Below are positions 1-6,187 of a stretch of DNA of 6,187 nt, piece after piece. The stretch spans positions 1 through 6,187 of the forward strand of contig PWTP01000026.1 in assembly GCA_003563865.1 (NCBI GenBank), written 5' to 3'. Origin of the DNA: Dehalococcoidia bacterium (lineage in GTDB: Bacteria; Chloroflexota; Dehalococcoidia; Dehalococcoidales; CSSed11-197). Every line of letters begins with the position of its first letter. Position 1 is the stretch's first letter. Below the pieces are notes generated by a model that was given only the letters and a program-made list of their open reading frames with translations, searched no databases and was not told the origin of the DNA. A program made the translations under genes and the position numbers.

Positions 1-16
1 CAATTTAATTAAATTG
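1..16. repeat. Perfect 16-bp AT-rich palindrome
   Basis: The sequence CAATTTAATTAAATTG is its own reverse complement over all 16 bases, with no loop. It lies about 50 bases beyond the stop codon of the minus-strand 89-residue gene, at the window edge. It could be a protein-binding site for a gene further left, or chance in AT-rich DNA. There is no GC-rich stem, so it is not a typical intrinsic terminator hairpin. Confidence 0.5.
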
Positions 17-19
17 ATG

Positions 20-31
20 CTTATCGATAAG
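20..31. repeat. Perfect 12-bp palindrome
   Basis: CTTATCGATAAG is a perfect dyad of 12 bases, three bases from the 16-bp palindrome at 1-16. On the minus strand it follows a T-rich stretch (complement of the A-run at 41-56). The order for minus-strand transcription is therefore stop codon, T-tract, palindrome, which is the wrong order for a classical hairpin-then-U-tract terminator. It may be an operator for an unseen neighbour to the left; function unknown. Confidence 0.45.
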
Positions 32-65
32 ACTCTTTTCAAGAAAAAGAAAAAAACACAATTGG

Positions 66-335
66 TTAATCTATAAGGTTACCGTTACCTCTGAAAGTAT
101 AGCAATAAAGTGGGCTTAAACCCTGGACAGCCCGATTTACTTTTTTCCTCAAAAAGCACCTGCCTTTTCGGCCGTCTTCAAGCAGAATCAGGTAGCTGTC
201 TCCGTCTTTTAAACGTTTGTAGTCTGAAAGAACAAGCTCGCCCCACCAACCATTGTCGTTGTTGGCTAACAGCCGGTAGTTAACTTCAACCAGTAAATTG
301 CCACTGTTTGCATCATAAAGATGTCCGGTTGCCAT
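66..335 (-). CDS. Uncharacterised 89-residue protein downstream of proB
   Basis: I do not recognise this protein. The ORF has an ATG start (333-335) preceded by a strong Shine-Dalgarno AAGGAG at 341-346 with 5-base spacing, and a TAA stop at 66-68. It lies 12 bases after proB on the same strand, so it is very likely cotranscribed and translationally coupled. The product has no signal peptide or membrane helix. It looks rich in beta strand, with short hydrophobic stretches broken by turns. Features include a WWGEL block (about residues 30-34), a YLILLEDGRKGRC block (48-60), a basic FLRKKVNR stretch (61-68) and an aromatic C-terminal YCYTFRGNG (77-85). This spacing suggests a small beta-barrel or sandwich fold, possibly a nucleic-acid-binding or regulatory module, but that is inference. 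Function unknown; its position gives no proof of a role in proline metabolism. Confidence 0.78.
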   Translation of the reverse strand: MATGHLYDANSGNLLVEVNYRLLANNDNGWWGELVLSDYKRLKDGDSYLILLEDGRKGRCFLRKKVNRAVQGLSPLYCYTFRGNGNLID

Positions 336-340
336 GAATA

Positions 341-346
341 CTCCTT
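341..346 (-). promoter_or_regulatory. Ribosome binding site of the 89-residue gene
   Basis: The minus strand reads AAGGAG here, five bases before the ATG at 333-335 and one base beyond the proB TAA (348-350). The ribosome finishing proB lands on this site, which favours translational coupling. It supports the choice of start and shows that the small ORF is a real gene. It is the strongest Shine-Dalgarno sequence in the window. Confidence 0.8.
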
Positions 347-347
347 T

Positions 348-1475
348 TTACAATAATACAAGGTTATTACGGTGGATTACCTCGGTGCCGTAATCATAAC
401 CAAGAATATCCTTAATTTTGGATGAGTGAGAACCTTTTATTAGTTTTAAATCCTCAGCGCTGTAGTTGGTTAAACCACATCCGAGGCGTACCCCCTGTGA
501 GTCTAAAATGTTAACCGCGTCTCCCCGCACGAATTTACCCTGGATATCACTGATACCGGCCGGAAGCAGGCTGCGTTTCAATTTTTTTAAGGCAGTTACA
601 GCACCTTCGTCCAGCTTTAACTCTCCACGTGTGCTTAAACCTGAAAGAAGCCATCGTTGCCGGCTCTCCTTGCGGCAGCCGGCAGGCAGAAATTTAGTGC
701 CAATTGCCTCACCGTGTACAACCCTTGATATTACATCCGGCTCGGTGCCACAAGAAATAACCACTGTTATGCCGGATTCGGTTGCCAGTTTGGCTGCTTC
801 GAGCTTGGTTATCATGCCGCCGGTGGCTTTTTTGCTGTGGCTGCAAACGGCCAGCCGTTGTATTTTACTGTCTATTTTTTCAACCATATGTATAAGTTCT
901 GCTTTATCCGGGCAGAGCAGCGGGTCATAAGTATACAGGCCGTTGACATCAGACAGTATGAGTAAAAGATCTGCATCCACCAGGTTGGCTACCATGGCTG
1001 AGAGATTATCATTATCACCGAACTTCTCTTCACGTATTTCATCAATAGCCACTACATCATTTTCATTAACAATGCAGATTATTCCCAGTTCCTGGAGTGC
1101 CATTAACGTATTTCGTGCGTTTAAGTAACCGGAACGGTCGGAAAGATCGTGTTTTGTAAGCAGGGCCTGGGCTGTAATAATGCCGTGCTCTTTAAACAGC
1201 CGCTCATAGATTTTCATAAGCCTGGTCTGGCCAACTGATGCATAAACCTGGCGCTCGGCTACTAGAGCCAGGCCTTTAACTTTGCCGGTTTTTTCTTTGC
1301 CAGCCGCGCAAGCTCCTGAGGATACCAGGGTAACTTCATATCCCTCACGGTGCAGGGATGCCAGTTGTGACACCAACCCGGTGATGGCGTTTATGTCAAG
1401 ACGGGCGGTACTACTGGTAAGCAGGTTGGTACCGACTTTGACTACGATGCGTTTGTGGTTAGTATTACAAAACAT
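348..1475 (-). CDS. proB: Glutamate 5-kinase (gamma-glutamyl kinase) with PUA domain
   Basis: ProB phosphorylates L-glutamate with ATP to give gamma-glutamyl phosphate, the first and normally proline-inhibited step of proline synthesis, in the cytoplasm. The 375 residues match the usual full length (E. coli about 367). The amino-acid kinase domain (about 8-262) shows KVGTNLLT (13-20, with the catalytic-type Lys13), SSGA (52-55), VGQ (81-83), LNARN (118-122), NEND (137-140), GDNDNLSA (153-160, with Asp156 matching the E. coli catalytic Asp150), SDVNGLYT (175-182) and TGGMITK (218-224, ending in the conserved Lys). A PUA domain follows (about 285-371), ending in the typical ILGYDYG-HR block. 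The ATG start is fixed by an in-frame TAA two codons upstream; no Shine-Dalgarno sequence is visible. No proA lies beside it in this window, so the partner reductase must be elsewhere. All key residues look intact. Confidence 0.97.
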   Translation of the reverse strand: MFCNTNHKRIVVKVGTNLLTSSTARLDINAITGLVSQLASLHREGYEVTLVSSGACAAGKEKTGKVKGLALVAERQVYASVGQTRLMKIYERLFKEHGIITAQALLTKHDLSDRSGYLNARNTLMALQELGIICIVNENDVVAIDEIREEKFGDNDNLSAMVANLVDADLLLILSDVNGLYTYDPLLCPDKAELIHMVEKIDSKIQRLAVCSHSKKATGGMITKLEAAKLATESGITVVISCGTEPDVISRVVHGEAIGTKFLPAGCRKESRQRWLLSGLSTRGELKLDEGAVTALKKLKRSLLPAGISDIQGKFVRGDAVNILDSQGVRLGCGLTNYSAEDLKLIKGSHSSKIKDILGYDYGTEVIHRNNLVLL

Positions 1476-1505
1476 TTTTTATTCAAATTGAAAAATCAGT
1501 TATCC

Positions 1506-1535
1506 ATTATAACAACCCCGGTGAACTTTGAACAA
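1506..1535 (-). promoter_or_regulatory. Candidate extended -10 promoter for proB
   Basis: On the minus strand, TGTTATAAT (1506-1514) is a perfect extended -10 element. A weak -35-like TTGTTC lies at 1530-1535, 18 bases further upstream. Transcription would start near 1499, leaving a leader of roughly 24 bases before the proB ATG at 1475. The leader is AT-rich with no Shine-Dalgarno sequence and contains the small dyad TTCAA-A-TTGAA (1482-1492). Predicted by eye only. Confidence 0.55.
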
Positions 1536-1537
1536 GG

Positions 1538-1567
1538 TTACCATATAGAATGGCTCTATGATATGAT
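1538..1567 (+). promoter_or_regulatory. Candidate extended -10 promoter for the MFS gene
   Basis: TGATATGAT (1559-1567) matches the extended -10 form TGnTATAAT with one mismatch. A poor -35-like TTACCA lies 18 bases upstream at 1538-1543. Transcription would begin near 1574, within a few bases of the ATG at 1577, implying a nearly leaderless mRNA. An alternative -10 is TAGAAT at 1546-1551, which would give a leader of about 20 bases. Imperfect dyads overlap this area (ATAGA at 1545-1549 with TCTAT at 1555-1559), which could hold an operator. Confidence 0.4.
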
Positions 1568-1576
1568 TGTTATCTC

Positions 1577-2761
1577 ATGAAGCTTCAAACCGTGAAGTCT
1601 AACCCGGTGATTTTAGGTATTCTGGCGGGTATTACGTTCCTGGGTTTTATAGATACTGTGCTGTTACTGCCCATTATCGCTTTATATGCTGAATCACTGG
1701 GGGCAACTGTAGGCATTGCCGGCTTCATTGTCGGGCTTTACTCTATTACAAACACACCGGCCAATATAATATTTGGCCGTCTGATTGACAGAGTCGGAAA
1801 GAAAATTCCCCTGATAGCCGGGCTTATTGGGTCTTCGGTAAACCTGTTTCTTTATTCTCTGTGCCGTATTCCCCTGCATCTGGGACTGGTCAGAGTTTCT
1901 CATGGCATATCCGGGGGTATCATAGGTCCGGCTACCATGTCAGCACTGTCTGATTGTGCCAGTGAGGGCAAACGGGGGAGAGTGATGGGCGTCTATGGTA
2001 TGGCCATTGCTGGAGCCCATATGGTAGGGTACCCGGTTAGTGGGGTTATTGCCACCCAATGGGGTTATAATGCCGTTTTTTACCTGGCTTCGGGCTTGTT
2101 GTTTCTTGGAGCATTGGCAGCCATGGCTTTACCGGACCACAAGATTGGCAGATGTAAACCACCAGCAGCAGAAATCACCAGTATTAAACATATTATCTCG
2201 CTGGTGAAACGGCCGGGGTTAAGGGTAGCTTACATAACTATTATATCTTTATATTTTAGTTTTGGTGGCTTAATTACACTTCTGCCATTTCATCTAAGAG
2301 AGTATGGTTACTCCGCCATGCATGTGGGCATTCTGCTGGGAATATTTTCCGTATTTTTTATTTTATTCCAGGTACCGATGGGACGTCTGGGTGATAAAAT
2401 AGGGCGCTTGAAGCCGGTAGTACTGGGTTTAGTGGTAAGCCTTACGGCTCTTATTTTTTTACCTTTTCTGGGTAATATAGTTACCATGTCTATAGCCATG
2501 GCATTTTTTGGAACTGCTTTCGGGACAATATTCCCTTCCTCATCATCTTTGATTATAGACTTTTCTTCTGAAGATGAACGTGGCGTTTGCTCTGGAGTGT
2601 ATCATGCCTTGCTCACCGTAGGAGTGGCGGTTGGTGCACCGTTAGCCGGCGGCATAGGGCAGTGGTTGGGTATACAGGCCGGTTTGCTGGCCTGTGCTGC
2701 TGTTATGATATTCCCGCTTTTGGCGGTGTTTGATGCATTGCGTAATAAACCCGCCCGTTAG
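1577..2761 (+). CDS. Major facilitator superfamily transporter, probable drug/metabolite exporter
   Basis: This is an inner-membrane secondary transporter, probably proton-coupled. Its 394 residues are the usual length for a 12-helix MFS exporter. The first half carries the cytoplasmic loop 2-3 signature GRLIDRVGKK (67-76), and the second half repeats it as GRLGDKIGR (269-277), showing the two six-helix halves. RVSHGISGG (106-114) fits the helix-4 motif with its membrane Arg (motif B). GYPVSGVIA (151-159) occupies the place of the exporter motif C but is degenerate. Approximate hydrophobic helices lie at 11-33, 43-65, 77-95, 98-122, 135-157, 164-184, 216-238, 248-268, 277-296, 300-322, 337-359 and 365-387, with a charged central loop near 185-215. 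No Shine-Dalgarno sequence precedes the ATG; this start places the first helix correctly. The substrate cannot be told from sequence. It is divergent from proB, and mfd follows 86 bases downstream on the same strand. Confidence 0.9.
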   Translation: MKLQTVKSNPVILGILAGITFLGFIDTVLLLPIIALYAESLGATVGIAGFIVGLYSITNTPANIIFGRLIDRVGKKIPLIAGLIGSSVNLFLYSLCRIPLHLGLVRVSHGISGGIIGPATMSALSDCASEGKRGRVMGVYGMAIAGAHMVGYPVSGVIATQWGYNAVFYLASGLLFLGALAAMALPDHKIGRCKPPAAEITSIKHIISLVKRPGLRVAYITIISLYFSFGGLITLLPFHLREYGYSAMHVGILLGIFSVFFILFQVPMGRLGDKIGRLKPVVLGLVVSLTALIFLPFLGNIVTMSIAMAFFGTAFGTIFPSSSSLIIDFSSEDERGVCSGVYHALLTVGVAVGAPLAGGIGQWLGIQAGLLACAAVMIFPLLAVFDALRNKPAR

Positions 2762-2768
2762 TTTAAGT

Positions 2769-2798
2769 TTGTAGCTTCGAAATAGCAGGTGCTAAAAT
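2769..2798 (+). promoter_or_regulatory. Candidate extended -10 promoter for mfd
   Basis: TGCTAAAAT (2790-2798) is an extended -10 with one mismatch to TGnTATAAT. A weak TTGTAG at 2769-2774 lies 18 bases upstream as a possible -35. Initiation near 2805 would give a leader of about 43 bases before the mfd ATG. The element lies in the 86-base gap after the transporter stop, where I see no clear intrinsic terminator, so read-through from the transporter is also possible. Confidence 0.45.
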
Positions 2799-2836
2799 TA
2801 TTCTACCTCTTGGAGCATACAGCTTTTTGGGAGTCT

Positions 2837-2840
2837 AAGG
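2837..2840 (+). promoter_or_regulatory. Ribosome binding site of mfd
   Basis: AAGG (within TAAGGT) lies seven bases before the ATG at 2848-2850. It supports this start, and an in-frame TAA at 2836-2838 rules out any longer form. A GGGAG at 2829-2833 is too far upstream to be the main site. Confidence 0.65.
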
Positions 2841-2847
2841 TAAACGA

Positions 2848-5800
2848 ATGGATATCAGCCCCCTTTTGACATTGATTGAACGTGACAGGCCGGTGCTTGA
2901 GATTAAATCCTGCCTGGATGAGCAGCACTCACCTGCGGTGGTAGCTCTTGAAACGGCCAGACCGTTTATAGTTGCCGGTATTTATCAAAATCTTAACCGG
3001 CCAATGCTGATAGTTTGTCCGTCTCTCCCGAAAGCGGCCAGTTTTAAAGAAAGGCTGGATGCCTGGTTAGGGCCGGATGCTTGTATGTTTTTGCCTGAGC
3101 ATGAAACCTTACCCTATCAGAGAATGACTGATAACCCGGATAATGTGCGCCAGCGATTACAGGTGTTTGCCTGTTTGAGTAAATTTGATAGCGGTTTGTG
3201 CCCACCGATTGTAATTACTACCGCCAGATGCCTGGCATCGAAAACTGTTGAGAGCCTTAAATTTGCATCTTTATGGCAAACTGTCGGCCGGGGCGATGAA
3301 ATTAAACCCTTGAAGCTGATTGAATATCTGCAAAAAAACGGTTACCAGTTGGAAAATTTTGTCAGCCAACCGGGCGAGTTGAGCCATCGGGGTGGGATTG
3401 TTGACATTTTTCCCTTTAATGATAATGAGCCGGTCCGCATTGATTTTTTTGGAAACACTGTTGAAGATATACGAAAGTTTGATCTTGAGAGCCAGCTTTC
3501 TACCGGTGAAGTTGAGCAAGTTCATATTGGGCCCGCCAGTGAGCTGGCATCTGCCCTGACTGTGCGTGGAGAAGAGTTGAGAGAGCAAATATCAAAACTG
3601 GATTTAGAAAATATGGAAAAAGATGCAGCGCAAGTTTTTACCCGGGATATAGAGAAGCTGTTAAATGGCCAGAACTTCAAGGAGCTGGGTTTTTATGGCC
3701 CTTTGTTTAACCGGGGCTCAATTTTAAACTACTTGCCCGAAGATAGTATTCTGGTTATAGATGATACTGCTTCTGTGCAGTGGGCTATAGAAAGCCTTAA
3801 CATCGAAGAAAAGAAAATACGTGAAGCTTACCTGGAAAAAGGTCAATTACCGGGCGGGTTTCCATCATTTTACTTCGCTTGGGAAGATACTGAGGAAAAG
3901 ATAAACGAGATGGCCGGGTTGTTTTTTTACAGTTGGGAAACCCCGGATATTCACAATGCCATCAAAGCCAATTTTTCACCGGTTAAGCAATTTGGTTATC
4001 GTTATAATGAATTTATGAAAGAAATTCAATCACTGGCTAACCGGAATAAACGCATTATTATTATCTCCCACCAGGCCGAAAGGTTGTCTGAGTTGTTGTA
4101 TGAAATCGGTATTATTGCATCTCCGCAAGGTAAATTACAGTCAGTTCCGCCACCTGGGAAAATTGCTTTGGTAAAAGGAATTCTTGAAGGTGGATTTGCA
4201 TTAAACGAAGATTGTTATCTTTTCACCGATGTTGAGATTTTCGGTTTTGTTAAACAAAGCCGCCGGGCAAAAAGGCAGTTTGGCAAAAGCGCGGTTCTTT
4301 TGAACCGGCTTAAACCCGGAGAATATATAGTTCATATTGATCATGGTATCGCTCTCTTTTCCGGTTTAACTGTTATGAGCAATAACGGCATCGAAGAGGA
4401 ATATCTGGTACTTGAGTATGCAGAAGGCGACCGGTTGTATGTTCCGGTTAACCAGTTAGATAGGGTAGGTTGCTATATCGGCGCAGGAGGCAGTGAACCG
4501 GTATTGAGCCGGCTGGGCACCGCCCACTGGCAGCGTTCTAAAGAAAAGGCTACAGAGGCTACCCGTGAAATTGCTGCCGAACTACTGGGTTTATATTCAC
4601 AGCGGCAGGTAGTAAACGGGTATTCTTTTTCCTCTGATACTGTGTGGCAGAGGGAATTGGAGGATTCATTTCCATACATAGAGACACCTGACCAATTGCA
4701 GGCACTGTCTGAAATCAAGGCCGATATGGCCAGCCCAAAGCCGATGGACAGGCTGCTACTAGGAGATGTTGGATATGGCAAAACCGAGGTAGCCCTGAGG
4801 GCAGCCTTTAAAGCCGTGCAGGATGGCAAACAGGTTGGGGTGCTGGTTCCAACCACACTGCTGGCACAACAACATTACATAACATTTACCCAAAGGCTGG
4901 GAGCCTATCCGGTAACGGTTAAATCGCTAAGCCGCTTTCAATCTTCCAAAGAGCAAAATCAAACCATCGAGGGAATCAGGAATGGAAGTGTTGACATTGT
5001 CATTGGCACCCACCGGCTGATACAAAAAGATGTTGGTTTTAAAAACCTGGGCCTTATTATCATTGATGAAGAACAACGGTTTGGAGTTAAACACAAAGAG
5101 CATTTAAAAAGCAAGCGTTATGAGGTTGATGTATTAACGCTTAGTGCTACACCCATCCCGCGTACCTTGTACATGTCTCTTTCCGGGGTCAGGGATATGA
5201 GCACCATTGACACTCCACCTGATGAACGGCTGCCGGTAAACACATATGTAGCCGAGTTTAGCCCTCATCTGATTAGAGATGCTGTGATAAGAGAACTGGA
5301 GCGTAATGGCCAGGTATTTTTTGTGCACAACCGGGTGCAGAGCATAAAGTTGGTGAGTTCCAGGTTAAAGGAAATGATTCCTGAAGCCCGGTTTGGGGTT
5401 GCGCACGGCCGCATGCCTGAAGAAGAGCTTGAACAGGTAATGCTCGATTTTGGGTCGGGTAAAATTGATGTACTGGTTTGCACCACCATTATCGAGTCCG
5501 GCCTTGATGTTCCCAATGCTAATACACTGATTGTAAATCGCGCTGACAAGTTGGGCTTGATACAATTGCACCAGTTAAGAGGCAGGGTAGGCAGAGGGGC
5601 TAATATTGGCTATGCATATTTCATATATGACAAGGGCAAAATTCTTTTGGCCGAAGGACGTAAACGCTTACAGACTATCTATGAACTGGCTGAACTGGGC
5701 TCAGGCTATAATATTGCAATGAAAGATCTTGAAATAAGAGGGGCTGGAACATTACTGGGAACTCACCAAAGCGGCCACATAAGTGCAGTAGGTTTTAGTT

Positions 5801-6187
5801 TATATACCCGGTTACTTTCTGATGCCATAGAAGAACTAAAAGCCAAACAGGCCGGTGAACCGTTGAAGCCGGAAAGAAATATTCCCGATCCGGTGGTGGA
5901 ATTACCGCTGCCGGGCATTATCCCTGAGAGGTATATTGGCGACCGGACAATTCGGTTAAATATTTATCAGCGGCTGGCTGAAATCAGGCAGACAGAAGAA
6001 CTTGAAAGGCTGAGGCATGAAATAACCGACCGGTTCGGGCTGCCTCCAGAAGAAGTAAATAACCTTTTTTACAAAGTAAGAATCAAGCTGATGGCCAAAA
6101 CTGCGGGTGTGGCCTCGGTAATTGCTAAAAAGGGCAGGGTTGAGCTTACCCCTTATGAAGGCTTGTGGTTTGATAAACAGAGTCTAA
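2848..6187 (+). CDS. mfd: Transcription-repair coupling factor Mfd, 3' end beyond the window
   Basis: Mfd is an ATP-driven DNA translocase that releases RNA polymerase stalled at lesions and recruits UvrA for nucleotide excision repair. The frame is open from 2848 to the edge with no stop (1113 residues); E. coli Mfd has 1148, so only a short C-terminal piece is missing. The N-terminal UvrB-like module (about 1-335) lacks a Walker A GKT, as is normal for Mfd. It keeps Arg181, Arg197 and Phe201, which have the same spacing as the E. coli UvrA-contact residues Arg165, Arg181 and Phe185. The CarD-like RNA-polymerase-binding domain spans about 488-555 ([13 protein letters not shown]). The RecG-like motor has Walker A GDVGYGKT (639-646), DEEQ (740-743), SATPIPRT (766-773), [11 protein letters not shown] (879-889) and QLRGRVGR (909-916). 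The TRG translocation motif follows (about 960-983: [16 protein letters not shown]). The C-terminal D7 domain starts near 1012. All motor motifs are intact, so the protein should be active. Confidence 0.97.
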   Translation, partial: MDISPLLTLIERDRPVLEIKSCLDEQHSPAVVALETARPFIVAGIYQNLNRPMLIVCPSLPKAASFKERLDAWLGPDACMFLPEHETLPYQRMTDNPDNVRQRLQVFACLSKFDSGLCPPIVITTARCLASKTVESLKFASLWQTVGRGDEIKPLKLIEYLQKNGYQLENFVSQPGELSHRGGIVDIFPFNDNEPVRIDFFGNTVEDIRKFDLESQLSTGEVEQVHIGPASELASALTVRGEELREQISKLDLENMEKDAAQVFTRDIEKLLNGQNFKELGFYGPLFNRGSILNYLPEDSILVIDDTASVQWAIESLNIEEKKIREAYLEKGQLPGGFPSFYFAWEDTEEKINEMAGLFFYSWETPDIHNAIKANFSPVKQFGYRYNEFMKEIQSLANRNKRIIIISHQAERLSELLYEIGIIASPQGKLQSVPPPGKIALVKGILEGGFALNEDCYLFTDVEIFGFVKQSRRAKRQFGKSAVLLNRLKPGEYIVHIDHGIALFSGLTVMSNNGIEEEYLVLEYAEGDRLYVPVNQLDRVGCYIGAGGSEPVLSRLGTAHWQRSKEKATEATREIAAELLGLYSQRQVVNGYSFSSDTVWQRELEDSFPYIETPDQLQALSEIKADMASPKPMDRLLLGDVGYGKTEVALRAAFKAVQDGKQVGVLVPTTLLAQQHYITFTQRLGAYPVTVKSLSRFQSSKEQNQTIEGIRNGSVDIVIGTHRLIQKDVGFKNLGLIIIDEEQRFGVKHKEHLKSKRYEVDVLTLSATPIPRTLYMSLSGVRDMSTIDTPPDERLPVNTYVAEFSPHLIRDAVIRELERNGQVFFVHNRVQSIKLVSSRLKEMIPEARFGVAHGRMPEEELEQVMLDFGSGKIDVLVCTTIIESGLDVPNANTLIVNRADKLGLIQLHQLRGRVGRGANIGYAYFIYDKGKILLAEGRKRLQTIYELAELGSGYNIAMKDLEIRGAGTLLGTHQSGHISAVGFSLYTRLLSDAIEELKAKQAGEPLKPERNIPDPVVELPLPGIIPERYIGDRTIRLNIYQRLAEIRQTEELERLRHEITDRFGLPPEEVNNLFYKVRIKLMAKTAGVASVIAKKGRVELTPYEGLWFDKQSL

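Noticed and set aside
41..58. Possible intrinsic terminator for the proB unit (A-run on plus strand, T-tract on minus strand)
   Set aside because: The T-tract follows the stop codon of the 89-residue gene closely but has no GC-rich stem before it. The palindromes lie after the tract rather than before it. Termination may occur here, but a hairpin terminator is not supported.
466..1491. Three plus-strand ORFs of 61 to 154 codons lying within or across the start of the proB region
   Set aside because: They overlap proB antisense and are low-complexity, serine- and arginine-rich translations. The opposite strand has an unmistakable full-length ProB with all motifs, so these are shadows.
1694..2499. 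Minus-strand ORFs of 63 and 69 codons inside the transporter gene
   Set aside because: They lie antisense to a well-supported membrane protein gene, with no domain or supporting start context.
2783..2794. TAGC-AGGT-GCTA inverted repeat in the gap before mfd, considered as an operator or terminator
   Set aside because: The arms are only 4 bases, no U-tract follows, and it overlaps the candidate -10. This is within what chance would give.
2944..2982. Missing Walker A lysine in the N-terminal UvrB-like part of Mfd, considered as an inactivating change
   Set aside because: The UvrB-like module of Mfd proteins normally lacks ATPase activity. The real ATPase motifs at residues 639-916 are intact.
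5041..5060. DEEQ in place of the E. coli DEEH in the Mfd motor, considered as an unusual variant
   Set aside because: DEEQRFGV is common in Mfd from Gram-positive and other bacteria, so it is an ordinary family variant.
3271..5571. Minus-strand ORFs of 64 to 127 codons inside the mfd region
   Set aside because: They are antisense shadows of mfd, whose plus-strand frame is continuous and carries every Mfd motif. None has a recognisable domain.

Overview
The window looks like ordinary bacterial chromosome, by eye with a GC content in the mid-40s percent, densely packed with four protein genes and short intergenic gaps. The Mfd sequence resembles what I remember of Dehalococcoidia/Chloroflexota homologues, particularly the helicase-to-TRG region and the C-terminal 'RLALYQRLA'-like block. 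That lineage guess comes from memory, without a search, and is only moderately likely. I see no RNA genes, mobile elements, CRISPR repeats or phage genes.

Layout. Positions 1-65 are AT-rich flank holding two perfect palindromes. Positions 66-1475 form a two-gene minus-strand unit: proB (glutamate 5-kinase with a C-terminal PUA domain, transcribed first), followed 12 bases later by an 89-residue protein I do not recognise. Positions 1476-1576 are a 101-base divergent intergenic region with a candidate promoter for each direction. Positions 1577-2761 encode a 12-helix major facilitator superfamily (MFS) exporter on the plus strand. After an 86-base gap with its own candidate promoter and ribosome binding site, mfd (transcription-repair coupling factor) starts at 2848 and runs open off the right edge. 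About 1113 residues are visible, which is nearly the whole protein.

How the genes relate. ProB makes the first committed step of proline synthesis. The small protein is probably translated by coupling to proB, because its Shine-Dalgarno sequence sits against the proB stop codon. The MFS transporter and Mfd are functionally unrelated to proB and to each other, and the arrangement looks like normal gene packing rather than a dedicated system. The points most worth a second look are the unrecognised 89-residue protein, the absence of Shine-Dalgarno sequences in front of both divergent genes (with a nearly leaderless transporter start), and a shared extended -10 promoter style. I found no convincing evidence of a novel multi-gene system here.
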